The position numbers and the translations under genes were made by a program. From Roridomyces roridus (taxonomy: Eukaryota; Basidiomycota; Agaricomycetes; Agaricales; Mycenaceae), in contig JARKIF010000060.1 of NCBI GenBank assembly GCA_029378245.1, forward strand, positions 173,026 through 237,025: DNA of 64,000 bases, written 5' to 3'. The notes below the pieces were generated by a model. It made no database searches, was not told where the DNA came from, and worked only from the letters and a program-made list of their open reading frames with translations. This document shows positions 33,897 to 44,403 of this stretch, in pieces (within the stretch, counting starts at the first letter, position 1; every line of letters starts with the position of its first letter).

Positions 33897-34152
33897 AATA
33901 CAACCCCTTCCCCCGGGGCTCCTCTTCAGGGTGCTTTAACCGCTATACTCATTCGGGTCGGCTCTCGCTTGCGGGTAAGTCCACGGATGCCAGTAGGAGC
34001 TAGATGTTTCGCCCCAAGACGGGCAACATCGCTCATCAACATGCTGAGTCATCGGTTCGAAGGTAAACAAGGAAAATTGTGTTTTCTGCTCCCGCGCTTC
34101 GTCCGCATATAAGATGGGAAAAGATGGACTCACTTTATTCACAACAATCAGC

Positions 34153-34640
34153 ATGGTCTGGCTCACAGCCACCCTTATTCGCCTCCCTCTGTGTGTGCAC
34201 GCCGTCGCCTCACTGCCCACCACGGTGACCAAGCTACTTTTCCACAGTCCCGATGGAACGGACCTCGAAAACCTCGCAGTGCGCTCGTCTTCCGAGCTGA
34301 TCATTACTTCCATCGTATCTCCCACACTCTTCTCCTTCGACCCCAGTGCCAAAAGCCCGACTGCTCGCGATGTAGTGACCTTCCCTCAACGCCACTAGTA
34401 CTGGGCTCACCTCAATAGGCGAGATTAGTCCGGATGTCTTCACTTTCGCTGCCTCCAAAATCAACACCAGCTCTATGAGCGACGCGCCAGGGAGGGTCTT
34501 CATCTGGACCGTCGACTTCACTGTGCGTGGAGCGCGAAAGGCAACGCAATCAACTCTCGGCCTGAAAAATCAACCGGCTAGGACGGGCACCGGCGCATTC
34601 GCTCAGCGGTATTTACCGAACCTTGTTCTTGGTGTGGGTG
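34153..34640 (+). pseudogene. Truncated SMP-30/NHL-type secreted beta-propeller protein
   Basis: ATG at 34153 gives a signal-peptide-like N-terminus (MVWLTATLIRLPLCVHAVAS), then TKLLFHSPDGTDLENLAVRS and SELIITSIVSPTLFSFDPSA. This is the first blade of a common agaricomycete family of secreted SMP-30/gluconolaconase-like propellers, usually about 330 residues. A stop at 34396-34398 interrupts it. The following blade (GLTSIGEISPDVFTFAAS, IWTVDF) continues in another frame to about 34640 and then homology ends. No intron that I can see repairs the break. It is most likely a decayed copy next to the MITE island. Confidence 0.55.
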
Positions 34641-35354
34641 CTGAACTGCACTGACAGAAGTGTTCAGGTGAGGTTTAGGGACATGCTTGGTTCCCGTTCT
34701 CCTTTCCGACGTCGGCATTCGTGTTTGCCCAACCTCAGATGGGACACAGATCCCATTGGTGCATTCCTTCGCAGACTATCCATACGAAACGCTCGACTAA
34801 CTATAGGTTATGATGCGCCCAATTGCAATCTCGTATGGTTAAAAATACCAATCGGGGTCTGTGTGATAACGAACATATCACAAACTGCACCCCTGCAGCA
34901 ATTGGTGTGCACCTCTCTTAGAACGTTTTGACTGCCATTCTCACCCCGACTCACAGCAGCCCGACAACGAATATACTACGTATTACGGACAGCAGTCGTG
35001 TGACCTTGGGCGTGCGTGAGGAAACGCGGAGCATCTTTTGCTATCTCGTGGCCATGGGGCCTCGATGACAGCGTGTAACGTGTTCCTGGTTCTCTCACCA
35101 TTCCACTCTTCCCAGCTTCCTGGGCTTCGCTGTATAAATTTGCCCATGAAGATCTGTTCGCGACAAGGTTGAGGGATAGGTGCAGCAGAGGTCAACATTC
35201 GAGAGCGACCGCAGAAGGGCAAGCGCGATTTTATCCAACCTGAGCTATAATTGAACATTGAATGGGGAACAACCGGCTCGTTATCTCGCCTGTGCTGCTC
35301 CGGTCACATAAAAGCACGAGTCAATTCCAGGCACTCCAATTCATCGCCCACACA
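34641..35354. other. No supported gene
   Basis: No frame with family similarity or a plausible exon chain. A short open frame at 34623-34931 lacks any supporting motif. The last 100 bp is the likely promoter of the transporter. Confidence 0.35.
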
Positions 35355-38045
35355 ATGGCCAGCTCCACCCCTGCTGCCGCTGGTGTCGACCTCATGGAGG
35401 CCCGGTTCACCGATGCTGAACTGGCCGCGATGACTTCTGCTGTGTCCCCCCACGCTGCCTCGTTTGCAGAGTACCTCTACTTTGCCGAACGCAAGCGCGC
35501 TGAGGAAGACGCCGATCAAACGCAAGTAACATCCCGCCCAATAACCCTGTCATCGAACTCAACATGCTTGCTTTCACCCAGTGTCGTGGCGAGCCAAGGC
35601 TGGGGCCGCCTCATCAAGTCCTTCAAGGACCGCAAGACTCAGCCCACAGATGTCTCTGACCCTCCGCCTATCTACGAGAAATCAAAGAAATTTGGCGCCG
35701 ATACGGAGAAGAACAACGGCGTCGTCGAGTTCGACGAATACGAGGGACTGTCAGAGCACGACCAGGAGCTTCTCACCGCTCGGCGAGTTCTCAGACAAGC
35801 GGGCTGGGCCACGGGTGACTTTTTAATTCAAATACCCTCTCACCGCGCTGATTCATTCCATCATAGTATTCTACCTCGTTACCTGGTGCGTCCATCAAAC
35901 ACTACCCGTCTCTTCCACTCAGTGATACATTCATACCATAGTGACATCCTGGGACCATTCAACGCACCATTCTCCATCGGTGCGCGCAGTCCACCGTGAA
36001 TGATGATGTTTCTAACCATGTGTTCTTTACTCAGCTTCAATTGGTATGGCGCCGGGCATCTGTCTCTATATCCTCTTCGGCGTTGTTGCGTTCATCTCCG
36101 GGGTAATGATCCATCGAATTTGGCTCCGTCTCGACTCTGCTAGATACCCGATCGTTTTGTACGGCGATATGTGCGAGCGGACTGTTGGGAGTTGGTTGAA
36201 GTATCGTAAGTCTTCATTTATTTCAAATGGTATGGTGATATTGACCCATTTTTAGTGTCGGCATTCTTGCAATGCATCCAGCTCACCATCAATGTTGGAC
36301 TTATCGTGCGTTACCCTTTTACTCGGTGCAGCTGATCGTCTTATCACCCCGTATTCTAGTGTCTGGTACGCTCGTTTATATCACTCTGGTCACATTGCGT
36401 TGAACTGTTTCAAAGACCAACGGACAAAGTCTATCCCAAATCATCGCTGGTCCCAACGGAACAGGACATCTCTGTTTCTCAGTCACCGTCCTCATTTGGG
36501 CACTTGTCGGAATGTGCATCGGGATGATTCGTGGCCTCGGGAATTTTTCGATTCTCGCAAACGCCAGCGTCTGGCGTGCGTGTTTTTTGCTCTGCCGTTC
36601 TTGGTTTGGCTCATAGGAACCCGCTGTCCGCAGTGAATCTGTTGATTATCTTCATCAGTATTGGGTTTGCTGCGAGAACGCCACCGAACTTTGCGGCTGC
36701 TTTGGCGTGAGTGGGATTTCGTTCAGCTTACTCATTCGAAAAGGAATTGGTTGACTTCCCACCTTCAGATCGTCCAACCTAATGCCTGGACCCGTCCAGG
36801 TTTTAGCCACGATCCCCGACCAACCGCTCTTTGTCCAGATCAACGGCGTGTTCAACATGGTATTTGCCTATGGCGGTGTGAGTCCCTCGCAATTCATTGC
36901 ACTCCGCGGATGTTGACTTGTGATGATAGGCAATGATCTTTCCCGAGGTAAAAATACCCTTTCAATTCATTCTAAAAAATCTCACAGTGGGTTCCAGATC
37001 ATGGCGGAGATGCGTCGTCCCCGTGATTTCGTCAAAGTGCGTCTATAGTGCCTAGATTGATCAGATGAATCTCATGGACCCTGCAGGGCATGGCATTGGC
37101 TCAGCTCCTGATCGTGACCGTGTACCTGGCCTACGGTATAGCGCTATACGCTCTTCAAGGCCAATTCGTCCAGGCCCAATCCTACACCGGGCTCTCGCTC
37201 TACTCGGGTCAGACCATCTGCAATGTCATGGGCATCATCACAGGCACGATTGCTGCGGGGTTATACGGGAACATTGGGCTTAGTGCGTGCATTTATTCGT
37301 CCTGGCCAATGAATTATTGCTGACTGTTTGTTTGTTCAACAGAGGTCATCTACCGAATTATCGTCGAACAGCTGTTCAAGGGCCCGGGTTTGATGACCTT
37401 CAGAGGCCGTATCGTGTGGAGTCTCTCCGTGCTTCTTTACTGGGTGGGTCCGACGTTCCCTGTACCATATGAAATACTCACGCGTCTACCAGTCTGTGGC
37501 ATTCATCCTAGGAAGTGCCATCCCATCTGTGGGAGCGCTCACCGGGTTGCTTGCCGCGATGGGTTTCTTCCATTTCAGTGCGTCGCCTTTACAAAAGCTG
37601 GAGATCTCAACTCACTTTCATTCGCCAGCCTATACCTTCCCGCCGCTCATGATGCTCGGTCTCGACGTATACCTAATTCGTTCTCAAGTCGTTGCTTTAT
37701 TGAAACTCTCTCTCTTTAGATGCAACTCGACGCCGCCCTCGAAGATGAACCATTCACGACCCCCGGCGTCGCACCCAGACAAATCGACACCTGGTGGGAC
37801 TTTGTGCGTTCCCTTCCCTTGCCAAATCCCCCGATTGCGGAATCTAATTTCAATCGCAGTCCCGCTGGAAGCGCGGCTTCCTCGCCGGCGGACGTCGTCG
37901 CGTCGGTTGGAAAGTCGTCAACCTACTCTTCCTGCTCGCATCGCTCGCTACGGCTGGAATGGGTCTTTGGGCTACTGGCACTGATCTTAGGGAGGCTTTG
38001 GGGGCGGGTGCAGCGACGAGTTTGGGGTGTAACGCTCCTGTTTGA
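35355..38045 (+). CDS. Amino-acid transporter (AAAP/Aa_trans family)
   Basis: Multi-exon gene starting MASSTPAAAG at 35355. A hydrophilic N-terminus of about 150 residues, with an acidic FDEYEGLSEHDQELL, precedes about 10-11 membrane segments. Family marks: TCDILGPFNAPFSI in the first helix, YPIVLYGDMCERTVG, TNGQSLSQII, GVFNMVFAYGGAMIFPEIMA and EMRRPRDF, then PPLMMLGLDVQLD. The family imports or exports amino acids by proton symport or antiport at the plasma or vacuolar membrane. The first intron (35522-35581) is GC-AG with a GCAAGT donor. A 6-bp microexon (TGTCTG, near 36358) is needed to keep the frame between two introns. The stop TGA is at 38043-38045. I joined all exons in frame without a break; substrate and compartment are unknown. 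Confidence 0.85.
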
Positions 38046-38357
38046 GGAGGTTCAAGTTGCTTACGATCATTCCTGAATAATGTATCCCCTTCTGTTGTCC
38101 CGGAAGTGTTGAATTGAAAAAAAAAAGATGGTTGGATCGAAGTGGATGGGATATTGATTGTGGAAACACTGTGCATTTATCAAACCATTTATATCCAAAA
38201 ACAAATTGAATTACAATCTAAGCCATATGGATTCGTGAATAGTCGTTTGGTGTGTATACATAATACCGTTGGCGGTCGTAAATTGTGGCTGGAAACGAGC
38301 GGAGATTGAAAGGAAAGTGAGCCTTGGCCGTCTGAATCTACATCCACCGAAAGAATC

Positions 38358-39147
38358 TCAGAACCACATGGGTGGACAATACCCAACGCCCCGCCAAAGC
38401 GCAACCAAAACCAGGACGAGCAGACGCACAAAGGCGTTGAGCGGAACGTAAATCCAGCCGAACCCGAAGCGACCTGCCTTGACGGGCTTGGGACCGGATT
38501 GCGACGAAAGGCGCTTGACAAGGAGCTGGACTGGGCGGCTGGTGGCAGCGACGAGCCGGCGTTTGATGTGCGTGCGGAGTCGGGGCTGGTTTGCCACTGG
38601 TGGAGGCAGGAGAAGCGGGGTTGGCGGGAAGGGAGGTAGCTTCCGAGATTCCTCCCAAGCAATGGCGGACTGCAAGGTGCTGATATCCAAGGAGGGCCTC
38701 GTGCGGCGGGTCTCGGAGGGGAGGACAGGAAGGGACTGTCGTTTGTTGTAGGTGACCGTGCGAAGGCTGGACAGCGGGAATGACATGCGCCTGTTCTCGT
38801 ATTTGCGCAAGTCGACGTCGACGGCAATGGATGCTTCGGGATCAAAGTGACGTCTGCGACCGAACCCGATGAGGGTGGACTGTGTGAGATCTTGGGTGGG
38901 GTCGGGGAGCGTTGGGAGCATCGAGTGGCGTTTACTACGACCGAAGGAGACAACTACGGGCGAGTCGTCCGACGATTCTGAGCATGGTGAGATGGGCGAG
39001 ATTGGGCATGGGTCAAAGTCTGGCTGAACGGCGGGTGCGAAGACGTCGGTGGGAACTGTGAAGACATCGTCCTAAACGAAGTGTGAGGGAGAAGAAGGAA
39101 TGATGAGAAGAGCATGAACGAACCTTGGCGAGGGTAGAGAGCGACAT
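38358..39147 (-). CDS. Tail-anchored orphan protein with a C-terminal membrane segment
   Basis: Two exons (39147-39124 and 39071-38358) are joined over a 52-bp intron; the product is 245 residues starting MSLSTLAKDDVFTVP. The N-terminal half is acidic and Ser/Pro-rich (SPCSESSDDSPVVVSFGRSK) with repeated basic FGRSKR and FGRRR motifs, suggesting phosphorylation or linear binding sites. The C-terminus has WIYVPLNAFVRLLVLVLVAL, one membrane span, then a short tail ending PPMWF. I recognise no family. The layout suggests a tail-anchored protein of the ER or another endomembrane. A longer frame in another phase over the same DNA is Ser/Pro-rich noise and was set aside. Confidence 0.65.
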
Positions 39148-39273
39148 GGTAGCAGAGATGATGGTGGCGGAAGGAAAGAAGGAAGACAGGAGACATCTCC
39201 AAACTGAGGTAAACTTGATCGGCGAGGTGAGCGGCGTATTCCCGGGGATCAAAAATTTCAGTCTTGAGCGCCC

Positions 39274-40428
39274 ATGACTCTTGTTTCTCTACCCTCTGAA
39301 ATCTGGCTTTACATCTATCGAGAGGCTACCTGGGACTCTTCACCCTTGGTAGCCGCTCACTCCGAGCACATGTCACACAGACTAGCTTGGGAACCCTTAC
39401 CTGATCCCCAGCATTTCTTGCGGGTGAGCGAACTCTGCGATTTGTAGTGTGTGAACTCAAGACTATGCACGCAGGAGATGCGCTCGTTTGTGCTCGTATG
39501 CCGATTGTGGAATCGTCTGGCAAACGAGCTCTTGTACGAGAACATTACAGTCCCAGTCGACGCGCGGTTCAGCGCCCTGCACGCTGCTCTCGCACAACCG
39601 GAAGTCGCTGCCCGCGTCCGCACCATCCGTTTGTCGACATCCCGTCTGGACTACAATGCGGCCATCCTCATGCTCTGTGCTCGAGCTCAGGTCATATATC
39701 AACCTGATATTTCACCGAGCTTGAGAGCCAAGGACGGCGCGAAGGAGCCTATTCTGTCGGCTTTCTCATGCTTGAAGCATGTTTATTGGACAGAGTCGTT
39801 TCTGACGTCGCCTCTTTTGCGTCTACTCCTACAAGCGGCTCCTCATCTCCAACACCTCTTCCTCACCCCGTCTCACGCCCAAAAATCATCCCCACAAGAT
39901 CAGCTCGACCTCCCACCCATACCCACGCTCCGACGTCTAGCATGTCCCGGATTTGCCAACCGTTCTGTACCATACATATTCAAGCTCGATTTGGAGCACC
40001 TCACCCGCCTGAGCTGCTCGCCATCGCACTTGATACTCCCAGACTTCCCCACCCTCCCCGCACTCGAGACACTGGAGCTATTCGGCACCCGTCAAAGTAT
40101 CCAATTCCCCGTAATCTTTGCGCGCTGCCCCAGTCTGCGCGAGCTCTTTTACGACATTTTCAACCTCCTCGAGCCTCCCACTGCTCTTTCGCGAGAGGAT
40201 GCTTTGACACGCCTCCATCTTTACTTTCGACCCAACGTCTTGACGGACTGGGGCCCTGTTGACGAGCATCTCGGTGCGCTTCTTGCTCCGCAATTTCCTC
40301 GTGTCGAGCGGGTGATATTGGAAGGAATGTGGAAGCATGTCGTCGATGATACGCGTTTTGTGCGGTTTCGCGATGGGTTGAGGAGCAAGGGGTCACGGAT
40401 CGAATGTCCGGAAGGAGTTGAACTCTAA
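39274..40428 (+). CDS. F-box-like protein, family member 1
   Basis: Exons 39274-39423 and 39475-40428 (intron 51 bp) give 367 residues in frame. The N-terminus (SLPSEIWLYIYREAT) is an F-box-like helix as found in agaricomycete F-box proteins. Then come RSFVLVCRLWNRLANELLYE and LRR-like strands (LPALETLELFG, CPSLRELFYDIFNLL), ending with RVERVILEGMW and ECPEGVEL. Two paralogues lie at 49038-49975 (broken) and 50356-51479, with the same intron position and matching motifs (LKHVYWTESFLTS in all). They probably arose by local duplication and would act as substrate receptors of SCF ligases, though the F-box is divergent. Confidence 0.8.
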
Positions 40429-41100
40429 TTTATCAGGTACGTTTGAGGCGAGTATTGACTTTGTTCTATTCTTTGCGGAATGGGACGTGGGCAGAGGTTA
40501 ATGCGGTGGGGGATCCCGAGGGTTTGGATTCGAGTACTAGTGTGTTTGGGGTGCCGACTTCGGCGGCTTTGGGTGTGGATCGGAGGAGGAGGAGGAGAGG
40601 ATGTTGTATGTTACTACCGCGGCGAGATGACTTCTTTGTTTATGTAACTTTGTAGTAGGAATTATCTTATTTCGACACGCGCGGGAAACGTGACCGCGTT
40701 CTCGAGGGGCTTTGCTTGGATTCAAAATAGCTCATCATCCCTTTCCTTTTGTCTAAGTCTTGAATGGCGATGAATGAAAAACAACAAACGATCACGCGCG
40801 TGGCTGTGGTTTTGTGGGCCTGAACGGCGTTGGTATCGTCTTGTCTTGTCTTTCAGTGGTCGTCGTTGCCACTGAACGACTTGATCACCTACCACCACCC
40901 ACCCACCCACCGGACGCGTCGAACGTCGTCCAGCACGGAATCTACGCCAATTCGGAAGGAGTTACTTGGACTAGAGCGAGCGCCGAGAATCGACGACCCT
41001 CTGCGACTGGTGGCGCGCCACCGCTTCCAAGTTTAAACCCAACTTGCGGCTCAACAAACACTGAATTCACGGACCCACCTACAGACACGTCGAGAGCCCC
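40429..41100. other. Intergenic, no gene seen
   Basis: The stretch is GC-skewed, with a short GGA-rich tract (about 40580-40600) and a CACC-rich tract (about 40890-40912). It is probably 3' UTR of the F-box gene and promoter of the next gene. Confidence 0.35.
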
Positions 41101-42036
41101 ATGCTTCCGGTAAGCTCAGCTCACTCCTTTCACCTCGAGTGGCAACAATTAACTTGCTCACCTTGATCCCAGCCATTTGAAGGCGCCTTTTCCTCAGAGT
41201 CAGAGCACAATTGCAAACCCTCCATCAGCATCTTCCTCACCCCCATCGTCCCTGTGTTACCTGGTACGGAGATGCTCCCCAACGTATACCCTTCGTCCCG
41301 CTGCGATGTGGGGTTGCAGCTGGTGTTGGAGCAAGCGCCGGTCTATGACCAGGTGACGACGACACAGAAGACTCGGGAGATGTCGATGAAGATCCACAGT
41401 CCGCAGGCGCGTAGCGCCCTGACGGCATTCTGCCTGCGAGATATGGCGCGGAACGATTCGGACGACGCCAACCTAGATATCCTCGACGCGCAGCCCGCCA
41501 TCGTTACCAAGGAGCGGAGTCATAATCAATCTTGCACGATGGCGGATATCCTCCTCACTCCCCGTGCGCAGCAGCGCCTGCTCCTGCTCTCAGCCTCGGA
41601 GGAGGTGTTTGACTCGGACGAGATTTTGGATATCCTCAATGACGGGGTGCATTTCGCTTTCGATACGTCGGACTCGGAGGATGAATACAATTCTGATTCA
41701 TTCTCGGATGACGAATGCAATTGGGAGAAGAGGCTACTGGGCGCGAAACCTCGGATGGGGTTGAATCTGTTGGAAGCTCGAGCTCGGCAGGGAGAGGGAG
41801 GGTGGGTGCCTTCGAGTGATGATGTGCTTGCTGCGTTGAATGGGGATTTTGATTTTGAGGAGGATTCTGACGAGGAAGAGGAAGATGAAGAGGAAGAGGA
41901 AGACTCGGACCCAGAAGAGACGTTTGTCTGGGAAGTTGAAGACTCTGAGCTGGAGGACTCAGAAGAGAACGATGAATTCGACGACCTCGGTGGAAAAACG
42001 AAGGATTCGTGGCGGGTCTTTGACTGGGACGCATGA
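41101..42036 (+). CDS. Acidic orphan protein
   Basis: Exons 41101-41109 (MLP) and 41173-42036 give 290 residues. The ATG follows an in-frame stop, and the splice (CCG|GTAAGC...CCCAG|CCA) keeps the frame. The middle contains DILLTPRAQQRLLLLSASEE and LDILNDGVHFAFDTSDSEDE; the C-terminus is a long Glu/Asp tract (SDEEEEDEEEEEDSDPEE) ending SWRVFDWDA. The pattern helix - D/E-rich tail resembles the acidic orphans at 2987-4222 and 48.2-48.7 kb, though this similarity is weak. Acidic tails of this kind occur in histone chaperones and ribosome-biogenesis factors; I cannot assign one. The long Ser-rich antisense frame is a shadow. Confidence 0.6.
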
Positions 42037-42224
42037 GATGCTGCGACCACCTTTTTCTTCTCGAGCACTTTGTACCCCTCCTCAGTATCTATTGAAATTG
42101 ATAAGAAAGCGGGAGGATAAACAGAAAGAGAGAGAGCGCCGGGGCCGTCAAAATTTGATGCAAAGCGCATGCTCTCCCTCCCGGTCCGCCATGTATCGCA
42201 TCAGCTATCTTGCCTCCCACCACC

Positions 42225-44370
42225 ATGGACGACACCAAAATCAAGGCAGAGCTGCCCGGGGTCATTCCTGCACCCCGACAGACCCGACGCCGTTGGCCAA
42301 TCCTCCTCGCCTGCGTCACCCTCGTCGGATGTCTCCACCTCCTCCTAGTCTCTGGCTCTGGCTCTGGCTCTCCAACCTCCCGTCGTCCATGCGACAAGGC
42401 AATGCACAAACCCGTCGCCGTCTGCCCTCAATCCGATACCCTAGTCCCTGAGAAGCACAGCGCGCTTTGGACCGAGCTCACTGCCCTACAAGCCACAGAC
42501 GACTTTCTCGGGCGTGCAGTCGCCCAGTTGAGCGCTGCTGTGCAGATCCCCACCGAGACGTTCGACTCCATGGGACCTGTGGGCGAGGACCCGCGGTGGG
42601 TTACTCGTGGGCCGTTCGTAGACCATTTGGTCGCTGCCTTCCCATTGGTGTGCGTGTTTTCTTTCTGGATTCCCTCCTGCGTCGGCTTATGCATGTACAG
42701 GCACGCTGCGATGGACCTCCAGAAAGTCAATACTTATGGGCTCGTCTACACCTGGCAAGGCTCCGACGCGAGCTTGAAACCACTCTTGCTCATGGGCCAC
42801 TATGGTATCTCGCTACCCATGCATTTATTGTAACCCACTCACGCCCTTCCTAGACGTCGTCCCCGTTGCTCCGCTCAGCGTCGATGAATGGACTCACCCC
42901 GCGTACTCGGGACACTTTGATGGTAGGCTCACCTTTTTGTCTTCTGCCTTGCCTACTCATTCTCCTCGCAGGCGAATTTATCTGGGGACGCGGCTGCGCC
43001 GACGATAAGAGCGGCGTCATCGGCATCTTGACGACCATCGAGCTCCTCCTGGAGAAGGATTTCAAGCCCACTCGCACGATTGTCCTTTCGTTTGGCTTTG
43101 ACGAAGAGGCGGGCGGGTTCCACGTGTGTTTGTCCTTGCATACTCTCCAGCTTATTGAGCATTGTATAGGGCGCTGGACACCTTGGTCCCGCACTCCTGG
43201 AGCGCTTTGGGCCTGATTCGTTCGCCATGATCGTCGACGAGGGCGGTAGGTCTCTGCTCCTCCTCCCTACGTCTCGCTCAAATGCCACCCAGCTGGATTC
43301 GTCGAGACCTACGGGGCCATATTCGCCACGCCGGGTGTGGCAGAGAAGGGGTACACCGACATCTCCGTCGAGGTGCAAAGTCCCGGTGGTCACTCGAGCA
43401 TCCCGCCCGAACACACAAGCATCGGGATCCTCGCCGCACTCATCGTCCAGCTCGAGGCGAATCCACCACCCGCGCATCTCGTGCCTGGGACCACGCTTTT
43501 CGAGATGGCACAATGCCTGGCTGCCCACGCGCCGGATTTACCGCTGGATTTGAAGCGCGTTTTGCTAAGGGCGGGGCATAGTGAGAAGGCGAGGAAGGAG
43601 GCGGAGCGGATGTTATTTTCCTCGGACCCGGCGTTCCGCGCGCTTGCTGGGACGACTCAGGCGGTGGATGTCATTAGTGGGGGTGTCAAGAGTAATGCGC
43701 TGCCGGAGCAGGCTGTGGTGCGTTCTTCTCTCTTTCCCTTGTCGGATAGCACTAAGGGCGGCAGGCAATCGTTAACCACCGGATTGCGACACAAAGGTCA
43801 GGACACCATTTCCTTGCATCTTCGACTAAAGCTCATGTAACGCTATGCCAGCTCGGTGAATGAGACTCTCAAACGCAACACAGACCTCCTCCGGGACCTC
43901 GCCATCGAGCGCTTCAACCTCTCCGTCATCGCACACGGCGAGCAGCTCACACCCGCCTCGGCTGCAAGCGCAGGCACACTCATCCTGAGCACCCCCCGCA
44001 CGCTTGAGCCAGCACCCATCACGCCCAGCGATGCCCCGCCGTTCAAATTGCTCGCGGGGACTATCCGTGCGGCCATTCGTGCTTCCTCGGATAAGATTGC
44101 AGGGGACAGCCCGGTGTACGTCGCACCGGGGATGATGTCGGGGAATACGGATACGCGGTATACGTGGGCGTTGTCGAGGCATATATTCCGCTATGGGCAT
44201 GGGTCGGGTGGGATGGGGGGTATACATACCGTTAACGAACGTGAGTCTCCTCTTTCCCATCTTTGTTTTTTCTTCACCAAGCTGCGCCAGATATCCGTGC
44301 GACGGATTTCGTGGGCATGATTACATTCTTTACGACTCTCATCTTGAATGTGGATGAAGCCGTATTGTAG
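42225..44370 (+). CDS. M20 metallopeptidase, carboxypeptidase S-like, copy 1
   Basis: Exons 42225-42649, 42701-42804, 42854-42922, 42972-43123, 43170-43245, 43293-43717, 43765-43796, 43852-44240 and 44291-44370 sum to 1752 bp, or 583 residues. An N-terminal anchor (WPILLACVTLVGCLHLLLV) precedes the di-zinc peptidase. Metal and catalytic motifs are present: MGHYDVVPV, WGRGCADDKSG, GFDEEAGG with the catalytic Glu, VDEG, and the late VNEHIRATDF. SPGGHSSIPPEHTSIGILAA marks the dimerisation-domain region. Yeast Cps1 of this family is a vacuolar carboxypeptidase releasing C-terminal residues from peptides, delivered as a membrane-anchored precursor. The gene lies tail to tail with copy 2, 33 bp apart. 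Confidence 0.9.
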
Positions 44371-44403
44371 TGAATACAATGTACAAATCATTTAACTATG
44401 GTG

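Noticed and set aside
38189..38953. A 254-codon minus-strand frame
   Set aside because: It is Ser/Pro-rich noise in a different phase from the spliced 245-residue tail-anchored protein, which has the better start, a proper intron and a membrane segment.
41526..42170. A Ser-rich minus-strand frame of 214 codons
   Set aside because: It is the complement of the Glu/Asp-rich tail of the plus-strand gene; GAN codons read backwards give Ser and Phe.
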